NCBI GenBank assembly: GCA_016288675.1
Contig: JAEELC010000051.1
Location: 1 to 5,588 of the forward strand
Origin: Acholeplasmatales bacterium
GTDB taxonomy: Bacteria > Bacillota_I > Bacilli_A > Acholeplasmatales > Anaeroplasmataceae
Reading direction: 5' to 3'
Length of the DNA: 5,588 bases
Positions 1 to 5,579 of this stretch are shown here, piece by piece. The notes under the pieces are model-generated. The model saw only the letters and a list, made by a program, of their open reading frames with translations, made no database searches and had not been told where the DNA came from. Position numbers and translations under genes: made by a program. Numbering within the stretch: position 1 is the stretch's first letter; every line of letters starts with the position of its first letter.

Positions 1-1044
1 ATTGTATTATCAATATTTATAATGACTTGTACAAATCCATTATTAAAAGCTATGGCTACTGATCCATCTATAATAGATGCATCCGCAACGTATATTAGAA
101 TAGAAGCCATAGCTAATGTATTTGGTATATTAAGCCAATTCGCATTAGTTGGATTAGTAACTTTAGGTAAAGATAAGTTAGTTTATATCTTAACAGGTGT
201 TAAATTAGTATTATGTGTATTCTTAGATTTATTCTTAGTATCAACATTATCATGTTCTGCAAATTTAGGTGTAAATGGTATTGGCGTAACAAATATCATT
301 GTTAATCTAATTATTTTTGGAACATCTTTATTCTTATTAGCTAAGAATGAAGTTAATGTATTTAACAAAGAGAAGATGGATTTCAAGTGGATGAAGGAAT
401 TTATTAAAATTGGTGGAATCTCAGGAGTTGAATCATTCGTTAGAAACTTAGCTTATATGGTAATGGTTGCTAGAATGGTAAATGTAGTTAACGAACAAGA
501 AACATATTGGGTTGCTAATAACTTTATTTGGGGATGGTTACTATTACCAATTACTCAACTTGGTGAATTGATTAAACAAGAAACATCTACAAATAAAGAT
601 GCAGTTAAAAATAATACACTTGGTTATTTTACAATTACTACTATAACAGTATTAGCTTGGTGTATACTAATACCTTTATACAAACCATTTATGACTCATG
701 TATTGAATTTTAGTGATGTAGATAAATTGTTTGAACTTGTAATGGTATTATTTGGATTCTATATCCTATATGCAATCCAAAATGTATTTGATGCAACATT
801 CTATGGATTAGGTAAGACACATTATATGTTATTTGAATCAATAGTAACAAATACATTATATTATGGAACAGCATTTATTCTTTGGAAATGTGGAGTTTGG
901 ACTCCATCATTAATAGGAATTGCATTATTGTTTGGTATTGGTAATGCATTTGATACTCTAGTATCACTTGGTGCATATGGATTCTTATTAAGGAGACAAG
1001 GCATTAATATACTTGATGTAGAGAATTCAAGAATAAATTTGTAA
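1..1044 (+). CDS. MATE-family efflux transporter, 5' end outside window (partial)
   Basis: The reading frame is open from the first base, so the ATG at 22 is probably an internal methionine and the 347 residues seen are the C-terminal part of a protein usually about 450 residues long. It is very hydrophobic, with likely membrane segments (numbered from base 1) near residues 40-56, 60-83, 92-114, 205-226, 244-262 and 300-330. The segment with YIRIEAIANVFG near residue 31 and the loop-helix organisation are MATE-like; MATE proteins export drugs or metabolites using Na+ or H+ gradients. The C-terminal half (GGISGVESFVRNLAY, then NNFIWGWLLLPITQLGELIKQ) is distinctive and differs clearly from the second MATE protein at 2576, so the two are not recent duplicates. 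The stop at 1042 lies 25 bases before the next gene, suggesting one operon. Family assignment is by pattern recognition; substrate unknown. Confidence 0.8.
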   Translation: MVLSIFIMTCTNPLLKAMATDPSIIDASATYIRIEAIANVFGILSQFALVGLVTLGKDKLVYILTGVKLVLCVFLDLFLVSTLSCSANLGVNGIGVTNIIVNLIIFGTSLFLLAKNEVNVFNKEKMDFKWMKEFIKIGGISGVESFVRNLAYMVMVARMVNVVNEQETYWVANNFIWGWLLLPITQLGELIKQETSTNKDAVKNNTLGYFTITTITVLAWCILIPLYKPFMTHVLNFSDVDKLFELVMVLFGFYILYAIQNVFDATFYGLGKTHYMLFESIVTNTLYYGTAFILWKCGVWTPSLIGIALLFGIGNAFDTLVSLGAYGFLLRRQGINILDVENSRINL

Positions 1045-1055
1045 GCTATCTAGAT

Positions 1056-1062
1056 TTAGGGG
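1056..1062 (+). promoter_or_regulatory. Ribosome binding site of the kinase/nucleotidyltransferase gene
   Basis: TTAGGGG lies seven bases before the ATG at 1070. It supports that start and sits in the 25-base gap after the MATE stop codon, where there is no room for a terminator, consistent with co-transcription. Confidence 0.6.
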
Positions 1063-1069
1063 TTAATAA

Positions 1070-2239
1070 ATGAAATTATTTGTAGTTGGAAACATAAGTG
1101 CAGGTAAATCTTACTTTATAGAAAAGATAAAAGCGTTATTACCAAATTATCATATTCTTAAAATTGATGAATATAGAAAACAATACTGTGATGGAACACT
1201 AGAAAAAGAACTTCAAATGTGGGATGATTTTCCAAAGGAAATTATTAAATATGAAGATGTAATTGTAGAATTATCTGGTGGTGGAAAAGTTGCAAATAAT
1301 ATTATTAATCTTTTAGAAGATAACTCATTTATAGTGATTTATATTGATACGGACACAAAAATTTGTATTAAGAGAAGTAAAGATATAAACTTTAAAGATA
1401 CACCATATCCAAAAGAATTTAAAGAACCAATAGAAGAAACTATAAAGAGATTAGGAAATGATTTTGAAAATCAAATTAATAATAGATGGACAAAAGCATT
1501 AAAGATTATTAAAGTAAAATCAAGTGATGATCCGATTAAATTTGCTTTACCTCAATATCATGAATTATTTAAATTAAAAGCTGTTCTTAGAAATATTAAG
1601 GGAAGTTTATTCACTTTTGGTTCAACTGGAAGAGGAATGATGAATAATTCTTCTGATGTAGATACATATTTTTTGACTAAAGAATCCAAAGATAATCTTT
1701 ATAAAATTTTATCAAAAGAGTTTGATAGCGTTCATATAATGCAAAATGAATTTGTTATAAGAGAAAATGACATCTTACTAGAAATGAATTACATAAATGA
1801 TATTAAAGATGCTTATTATTTTTATAGTACAAGTTTTATTACTAATCCAAGTAAAACAATTTTAAAAGATGACTTTGATATAATTGATGATTTGAAAAAA
1901 GCATCTAAACTAGAACCAAATAAAAAAGAAATAGTTGACTTTACAGTTGAAAGATTAGATTATTATGTAGAATCTTTAAGAAGATTAATACTAAAAAATG
2001 ATGAATATAAATATTACTTTCATAATAATATAGTTGTCCATGAATATGTAAGATTAAAAGCATTCTTAAAGGATGAATTTGCTTATAATTATTTACCTCA
2101 TAATGCTAAACAATATTTAACTGAAGAAGAATGGAAAAATATATTATATTCATATGGTGATAATCAAGAAACTCATTATCAAATGGTAAGGAAAATGAGT
2201 GATGAAATTATTTATAAGATAAAGGAACTCTATAAGTAA
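1070..2239 (+). CDS. P-loop kinase-like domain fused to a pol-beta-type nucleotidyltransferase
   Basis: This is a 389-residue soluble protein with no signal peptide or membrane segment. Residues 7-14 (GNISAGKS) are a Walker A P-loop directly after the first beta strand. D33-E34, the strand VIVEL at 64-68 followed by SGGG, IYIDTD at 90-95 and basic K101/R102 fit a small nucleoside- or adenylate-kinase-like fold to about residue 150. Residues 184-198 carry the nucleotidyltransferase signature: G184-S185, R188-G189, then S195-D196-V-D198, ten residues after the GS pair as expected. E238 in ILLEM is a candidate third metal-binding acid. Residues 285-389 are mainly helical, like the C-terminal bundle of antibiotic nucleotidyltransferases. 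Expected chemistry is nucleotide-dependent phosphoryl or nucleotidyl transfer; the acceptor is unknown. I do not recognise a named family with this order. Its neighbour is a MATE exporter, so small-molecule modification plus export is an inference; RNA repair or nucleotide signalling are alternatives. Confidence 0.85.
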   Translation: MKLFVVGNISAGKSYFIEKIKALLPNYHILKIDEYRKQYCDGTLEKELQMWDDFPKEIIKYEDVIVELSGGGKVANNIINLLEDNSFIVIYIDTDTKICIKRSKDINFKDTPYPKEFKEPIEETIKRLGNDFENQINNRWTKALKIIKVKSSDDPIKFALPQYHELFKLKAVLRNIKGSLFTFGSTGRGMMNNSSDVDTYFLTKESKDNLYKILSKEFDSVHIMQNEFVIRENDILLEMNYINDIKDAYYFYSTSFITNPSKTILKDDFDIIDDLKKASKLEPNKKEIVDFTVERLDYYVESLRRLILKNDEYKYYFHNNIVVHEYVRLKAFLKDEFAYNYLPHNAKQYLTEEEWKNILYSYGDNQETHYQMVRKMSDEIIYKIKELYK

Positions 2240-2400
2240 AAAAGTATAAGTTTTATGAATAGAATTATAATCGATTTGACCTGATATTTACATATTGGTG
2301 AATTTCCAATTGAGACGGTATGTTTGCTTTCGCTAAAATGAATTTAAAAATAATTCTAGGTTATTAATGAATGATTCGATTTTGATTTTGTCATTTTTTC
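2240..2400. other. AT-rich intergenic region, no recognisable gene or terminator
   Basis: No coding frame of credible length is present. A 5-bp hairpin ATTGG/CCAAT around 2299-2315 and a weak hairpin AATGAT (2370-2375) / GTCATT (2390-2395) followed by four T are visible. The latter could be a feeble terminator for the upstream gene but has too few G-C pairs to call. TTGACC near 2276 resembles a -35 box, but no good -10 follows. I do not recognise a riboswitch here. Confidence 0.5.
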
Positions 2401-2404
2401 AATG

Positions 2405-2433
2405 GTGACAATAAAAAAAAACGTTTTCATAAA
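2405..2433 (+). promoter_or_regulatory. Candidate promoter for the second MATE gene
   Basis: GTGACA (2405-2410, five of six matches to the -35 consensus) is followed after 17 bases, including a run of nine A, by CATAAA (2428-2433, four of six to the -10 consensus). Transcription would start near 2440 and give a leader of about 135 bases containing the hairpin at 2492-2553. A weaker alternative is CTTACA (2442-2447) with GATAAA (2464-2469). AT-rich sequence makes chance matches common, so this is tentative. Confidence 0.35.
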
Positions 2434-2491
2434 AAAAACTGCTTACACGATTATTTTATTTTTGATAAACTATATTTGTAATTCAATTTTT

Positions 2492-2553
2492 AAGACGTTA
2501 AATGTCATCTCTTCATACGTCAGACGAAGAGATATGTTTAATGTCTTTTTTTT
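2492..2553 (+). terminator. Terminator-like hairpin inside the MATE leader
   Basis: AAGACGTTAAA (2492-2502) pairs with TTTAATGTCTT (2537-2547), with one G-U pair at 2497/2542. After a small internal loop, ATCTCTTC (2507-2514) pairs perfectly with GAAGAGAT (2526-2533), leaving an 11-base apical loop. Eight T (2546-2553) follow the stem. The G-U pair is stable only in the + strand RNA, supporting function on that strand. It could end transcription from the gene upstream, but because the MATE gene has no promoter after it, it must also be passed to express that gene. Confidence 0.7.
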
Positions 2554-2560
2554 ATTGTCT

Positions 2561-2567
2561 AAGGAGG
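2561..2567 (+). promoter_or_regulatory. Strong ribosome binding site that fixes the MATE start
   Basis: AAGGAGG is a near-perfect Shine-Dalgarno sequence eight bases before the ATG at 2576. The in-frame ATG at 2402 has no such site and would make the protein begin inside the leader, across the hairpin. Confidence 0.9.
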
Positions 2568-2575
2568 TTAAAAAT

Positions 2576-3982
2576 ATGAATTCGTCTAAATTTTTAGAAA
2601 CAGAAAAAATGTCAAAATTGATTGTTAAATTTTCTATTCCGTGTATTTTATCTTTACTTGTTAGTGCATTATATAATATAGTTGACCAAATTTTCATTGG
2701 AAATTCATCTGTCGGTACATTAGGTAATACTGCGACTACCATTGTTTTTCCTTTAACAGTTATTGCATTAGCTTTTGGACTTGTATTAGGTGATGGTGCT
2801 GCAGCATATATGTCTATATTACTTGGTAAAGGTGAAAAAGAAAAATTACCTAAGGTTGTAGGAACAAGTATTGTTGTTTCATTATTTTGTTCTTTGTTAT
2901 TTTATGCAGTTTGCTTTCCATTACTTGACAATATCTTGGATTTCTTTGGTGCTAAAACTATTGAATCACTTACTCTTGCTCATGAATATGGATTTATAAT
3001 TGTAATTGGCTTTCCTTTTTATATCTTAACATCTACTCTTAATTCGATTATTAGAGCAGATAATTCTCCTCAAGTTGCTATGCTTTCATTACTTGCAGGT
3101 GCTTTATTTAATATCGTTTTTGATGCTTTAATGATTTTAGTATGGAATATGGGAGTTCATGGTGCAGCATTAGCAACAATTTTAGGCCAAGTTGTTTCTT
3201 TTATTATTTCATCATTATATTTATTTAAAACAAAGACATTTAAGTTATCGCTAAAATCATTTATACCTGATTTTAAGGAACTAGTTAGTGTTTTAAAGCT
3301 TGGCTTATCATCATTTTTAACACAAATATCAATTGTTATTATTTCAGTGGTTTCAATGAACACTCTTGCTCGTTATGGAATGAATTCTAAATATGGAGTA
3401 AATGATCCTCAAGCAATTGTTGGTGTAATTATGAAGGTGTTTACTATTGTTATTAATATTGTTGTTGGTATTGCTGCAGGTGCACAACCTGTTATTGGAT
3501 ATAATTATGGTGCAGAAAAATATGATAGAGTTAAACAAGGATATTTCATTGTATTAATTTCTTCTATAGTAGTAGCGTTAATTGCAACTATTTTATTTCA
3601 AACTATTCCAACTCAAATAGTTGGTATGTTTGGCGCAAAAACTACTAATCCAGAGACTTACTTTGAATTTGGAGAAAAGACAGTTAGAATCTATTTAATG
3701 CTTATTGTTTTCACATGTATTCAAAAGGTGTCTTCAATTTTCTTACAATCAATTTCCTCTCCAGTCAAGGCAACAGTTTTATCACTTGTTAGAGATGTAA
3801 TTGTTTTTGTTCCATTAACTATCTTTTTACCAATTGGTCTTGGTATTGAAGGTGTTTTGTGGGCGGCGCCAATATCAGATTCAATTGCTATAGTATGTAC
3901 ATTTATCTTAGTTTTCTTAGAGCTTAGAAAATTAGGGAAGAATAATCAAGTGAAAGAATACTCATATAGCTTAGAAAAATAA
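2576..3982 (+). CDS. MATE-family multidrug efflux transporter, MepA-like
   Basis: This is a complete 468-residue inner-membrane exporter, normal length for the MATE family. It is expected to move cationic drugs or metabolites out in exchange for Na+ or H+. The start at 2576 is chosen for its AAGGAGG site; the upstream in-frame extension is leader. Visible family features are LVSALYNIVDQIFIGN (residues 28-43) in the first helix, FGLVLGDGAAAYMSILLGKG (67-86), IIRADNSPQVAM then a small-residue helix with NIVFDALM (158-186), GAALATILGQ (196-205), QPVIGYNYGAEKYDRVKQG (304-322), and SSPVKATVLSLVRDV followed by APISDS (394-435). About twelve hydrophobic segments fall into two homologous halves. It is transcribed alone after a 336-base gap, behind a leader with an apparent attenuator, suggesting induction by a small molecule. 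MepA-like subfamily is inferred from these motifs; substrate unknown. Confidence 0.93.
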   Translation: MNSSKFLETEKMSKLIVKFSIPCILSLLVSALYNIVDQIFIGNSSVGTLGNTATTIVFPLTVIALAFGLVLGDGAAAYMSILLGKGEKEKLPKVVGTSIVVSLFCSLLFYAVCFPLLDNILDFFGAKTIESLTLAHEYGFIIVIGFPFYILTSTLNSIIRADNSPQVAMLSLLAGALFNIVFDALMILVWNMGVHGAALATILGQVVSFIISSLYLFKTKTFKLSLKSFIPDFKELVSVLKLGLSSFLTQISIVIISVVSMNTLARYGMNSKYGVNDPQAIVGVIMKVFTIVINIVVGIAAGAQPVIGYNYGAEKYDRVKQGYFIVLISSIVVALIATILFQTIPTQIVGMFGAKTTNPETYFEFGEKTVRIYLMLIVFTCIQKVSSIFLQSISSPVKATVLSLVRDVIVFVPLTIFLPIGLGIEGVLWAAPISDSIAIVCTFILVFLELRKLGKNNQVKEYSYSLEK

Positions 3983-4084
3983 AATTGAAACTAAGATATT
4001 CGTGATTTTTTTAAAGCGTGTGAATGCTTGTTGCATGTCGAGTTAATCACGTTACTAGTTAGCAAGGATGCTAAATAAAATGTT
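3983..4084 (+). other. Hairpin-rich 3' region after the MATE gene
   Basis: Several pairings lie between the stop codon and the terminator: CGTGATT (4001-4007) with AATCACG (4045-4051), ATGC (4024-4027) with GCAT (4033-4036) around a TTGTT loop, and TTAGC (4059-4063) with GCTAA (4070-4074) around an AAGGAT loop. Together with the terminator at 4085-4137 this could be a structured 3' UTR or a small RNA of about 150 bases. No known RNA family is recognised. Confidence 0.35.
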
Positions 4085-4137
4085 AAAAAAGTGGCTTAAA
4101 TATGTTGGGTACCCAATAATTTTGAGCCTCTTTTTTT
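4085..4137 (+). terminator. Strong intrinsic terminator, probably bidirectional
   Basis: GGCTTAAA (4093-4100) pairs with TTTGAGCC (4121-4128), including one U-G pair. An inner TTGG/CCAA hairpin (4105-4108 with 4113-4116) sits above it. G4091-C4130 and the A run 4085-4090 extend the base. Seven T follow at 4131-4137, and on the - strand the A run gives a T tract. It lies about 100 bases past the MATE stop codon and is its likely terminator. The U-G pair favours the + strand. Confidence 0.85.
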
Positions 4138-4144
4138 ATGCCCT

Positions 4145-4341
4145 AAAAAATGAACTAGTAGTAACCCAACTCATATAACCTTGTCACCATCATAGGAGGT
4201 ATATGACTAGATGAAAGGCCTCAACCTCGTTCTAGTGACTAGATTGTGACTAGGTGGTGGCATCTAGTAGTCGGACCAAGTGACAATCAGGGTTGTTCCA
4301 ATCATTTGACTGGATAAAAAACTGAGCATTCATTTTTTATC
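4145..4341. ncRNA. Candidate structured RNA or mobile-element end of unknown family
   Basis: A block of about 200 bases shows nested complementary segments in correct order: AAAAAATGA (4145-4153) with TCATTTTTT (4330-4338), AACCC (4163-4167) with GGGTT (4290-4294), TTGTCAC (4181-4187) with GTGACAA (4280-4286), ACTAGATG (4206-4213) with CATCTAGT (4261-4268), and TCTAGT (4231-4236) with ACTAGG (4249-4254). A side hairpin TCCA/TGGA occurs at 4297-4314. In 4181-4300, 55 of 120 bases are G or C, well above the surroundings. No coding frame fits. The rod-like outline recalls 6S RNA in length and shape only. Strand is unresolved: the pair 4231/4254 favours +, and 4301/4310 favours -. No clear promoter was found. 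An insertion-sequence end or repeat family is an alternative. Confidence 0.4.
4313..4341. repeat. Perfect 9-bp AT-rich inverted repeat
   Basis: GATAAAAAA (4313-4321) and TTTTTTATC (4333-4341) are exact reverse complements around an 11-base loop. The right arm overlaps the T tract that also matches AAAAAATGA at 4145-4153, so the two pairings are mutually exclusive. It might act as a weak terminator or as an element boundary. Confidence 0.5.
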
Positions 4342-4403
4342 GGAAATTATCTTGTTGTATATTTCTGACAAAAATATCATAAAACTTGTTACTTACATAT
4401 TCA

Positions 4404-4432
4404 TTAAAAAAATATCGGTTTACCGATATAAT
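4404..4432 (+). promoter_or_regulatory. Promoter of the helix-turn-helix gene
   Basis: A perfect TATAAT (4427-4432) is preceded after 17 bases by TTAAAA (4404-4409, four of six to the -35 consensus). Transcription would start near 4439, only about 15 bases before the ATG at 4454, leaving a very short leader without a good Shine-Dalgarno sequence. Confidence 0.65.
4412..4429. promoter_or_regulatory. Palindromic operator overlapping the -10 box
   Basis: ATATCGGT and ACCGATAT are exact 8-base inverted arms separated by TT. The palindrome fills the promoter spacer and covers three bases of the TATAAT box. This is the classic position for a dimeric repressor site, most simply autoregulation by the helix-turn-helix protein encoded just downstream. 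The repressor identity is inferred from adjacency. Confidence 0.65.
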
Positions 4433-4453
4433 ATTTTTAAGATGTGATGGCAT

Positions 4454-5215
4454 ATGACATTTGCAGATTTATTAATCAATAAAAATTTAACAGTATATAA
4501 ATTATCAAAAGATTCAGGAGTTCCTAAACTACTATTTTTGATATTTCTTCAGGTAAATCAAATATTTTAGATTGTAGCGGTAGAAACTTACTTAAATTAT
4601 CTAAGTGTTTAGGTGTATCTATTGAGGATTTATTAAACCTAGATCAAGAATTATATAATCTGCATATGATAAAAATATACCTGCATTTTTAGCAAAGTCT
4701 ATTGATAATTTAAAAAAGTTAAAAAGAAAAAAAGCAGTTTACTTGATTGTTATTTAGTATATCTTTCTAACGCAGTTGAAAAATATTGTAAAGAAAATGG
4801 ATTCAAGCATGAAGGAAATTATTCAAAATGGGGACCTTATGGTTTTACTAGAGATCGTAAGTTATGTATAGAAGAATATTATTCAAATGCTTTGATAAAC
4901 ACATATAAAAATGTTTCTGGTTATATTTATAGAGCAAAAAAAGTTACTGATTCTGGCTTTGAAATTAATATACCAGATGCTATTACTTCTAAAAAATCTG
5001 TTGAAGTATATGATGTTGAATATGTAGCTGATGCTTATGAAGAAATATTGAAGGCTGAAAAAAACGGATTAATTAAAATTATACGATATGATGACATGAC
5101 AGATAAAAAGAAAGAATGGTTAAAAAATATAATTAAAGAGGAATATAAAAATGCAATTGATCATCCAGAATATCGATTTTTCCTCAAAGGATTTTTTTCA
5201 TCAATCATATCATGA
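4454..5215 (+). pseudogene. Frameshifted helix-turn-helix (XRE-like) regulator with a C-terminal domain of unknown function
   Basis: From ATG 4454 the frame encodes MTFADLLINKNLTVYKLSKD and SGVPK, then stops at 4568. The homologous reading continues one frame over from 4528 (TTIFDISSGKSNIL, then LLKLSKCLGVSIEDLLNL), stops at 4690, resumes in the third frame from 4662 (AYDKNIPAFLAKSIDNLKK), and returns to the original frame from 4733 to the TGA at 5213. Three one-base losses, two of them in A runs, account for this; restored, the protein would be about 254 residues. Residues 1-70 look like a Cro/C1-type DNA-binding domain of a kind often found near toxin-antitoxin or abortive-infection genes. 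The remainder, including VEVYDVEYVADAYEEILKAE and HPEYRFFLKGFF, is soluble and unrecognised. A TTG at 4892 opens a 107-residue frame but is not a credible independent start. Sequencing error cannot be excluded, but neighbouring genes are intact. Confidence 0.7.
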
Positions 5216-5410
5216 TATTAAAATTAGATTAAAAACTGATAAAATATTTCATATCAACTAATTATATGGTAATACTATTTATTTGTTATATAATTAACTA
5301 TCCATTTTATTTCTCAATGGCTATTATGGCTTGAAGTCGCAACCGACCGTTGAATGTGTAGCATTATTAACACGTGTTTCTAATCAATCTAAAAAATAAT
5401 ATTAAAAAAA
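5216..5410. other. Intergenic region with inverted repeats and a G+C-rich patch
   Basis: No gene is recognised. TAATTATAT (5259-5267) and ATATAATTA (5288-5296) form an AT-rich inverted repeat. GTCG/CGAC (5336-5339 with 5344-5347) forms a small hairpin with a CAAC loop, and AACACGTGTT (5369-5378) is a perfect palindrome. Bases 5331-5360 are 14/30 G+C, above the surroundings, which can mark a structured RNA or a protein-binding site. Function unknown. Confidence 0.45.
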
Positions 5411-5450
5411 ATAGCCTCGAAATTTAATTATTTTGAGGCTTTTATTTTAT
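5404..5450. terminator. Bidirectional intrinsic terminator
   Basis: AGCCTCGAAAT (5413-5423) pairs over 11 positions, one a G-U, with ATTTTGAGGCT (5430-5440) around a TTAATT loop. TTTATTTTATT follows on the + strand, and the eight A at 5404-5411 provide a T tract on the - strand. It ends the region carrying the broken regulator before the next gene. Confidence 0.85.
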
Positions 5451-5479
5451 TGATTTGAGCTTAAATATAAAATATAATT

Positions 5480-5494
5480 ATCCTTAAAAAGGAT
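5480..5494. repeat. Short inverted repeat upstream of the last gene
   Basis: ATCCTT and AAGGAT are perfect 6-base arms around AAA, about 85 bases before the next start codon. It could be an operator or chance in AT-rich DNA. Confidence 0.3.
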
Positions 5495-5525
5495 TACTTA
5501 ATAAACTAAATTTATTCTTTAAAAT

Positions 5526-5556
5526 TAGACTTATTTTATTAATAATTTTATATAAC
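5526..5556 (+). promoter_or_regulatory. Candidate promoter for the gene starting at 5580
   Basis: TAGACT (5526-5531, four of six to the -35 consensus) is followed by TATATA at 5549 (17-base spacer, four of six) or TATAAC at 5551 (19-base spacer, five of six). The match is modest in a very AT-rich stretch. Confidence 0.3.
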
Positions 5557-5562
5557 TTTTTT

Positions 5563-5569
5563 GGAGAGG
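5563..5569 (+). promoter_or_regulatory. Ribosome binding site of the last gene
   Basis: GGAGAGG is followed by a ten-base spacer with seven T and then ATG at 5580. It is a good Shine-Dalgarno match and the main reason to believe a gene begins at the window edge. Confidence 0.6.
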
Positions 5570-5579
5570 AAGTTTTTTT

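Larger units (their letters stand above)
2434..2575 (+). promoter_or_regulatory. Attenuator-type 5' leader of the MepA-like MATE gene
   Basis: The leader contains a terminator-like hairpin (2492-2553) upstream of the AAGGAGG site, with only 22 bases between the T tract and the ATG, so no promoter fits after it. Alternative pairing is visible: GACGT (2494-2498) matches ACGTC (2517-2521) perfectly, and GAC (2494-2496) can also pair with GTC (2504-2506). Either would compete with the terminator stem. From knowledge of the family, mepA-type MATE genes in Clostridia are preceded by guanidine-IV riboswitches, which control a terminator in just this place. I cannot confirm the conserved bases of that class here, so the ligand remains open. 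Binding of a repressor to the inverted repeat is another possibility. Confidence 0.5.

Noticed and set aside
22..24. ATG at 22 as the start of the first MATE gene
   Set aside because: The frame is open and hydrophobic (IVLSIFI) up to base 1, and the protein would be about 100 residues too short for the family.
183..386. Minus-strand ORFs inside the MATE genes (also 2470-2742, 3157-3363, 3353-3538)
   Set aside because: They lie antisense to strong coding frames, lack ribosome sites and show composition expected of shadows.
2402..2575. In-frame extension of the MATE protein from the ATG at 2402
   Set aside because: It has no ribosome site, spans the terminator hairpin, and is unlike MATE N-termini. 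AAGGAGG before 2576 marks the real start.
4145..4341. Retron non-coding RNA, integron attC site or group II intron fragment
   Set aside because: No reverse transcriptase is nearby, the attC core pair is incomplete (ACCCAAC has no matching GTTGGGT), and no intron domain V motif is seen.
4892..5215. Independent 107-residue gene starting at TTG 4892
   Set aside because: The same frame is open back to 4733 with continuous coding character, and there is no ribosome site; it is the tail of the frameshifted gene.
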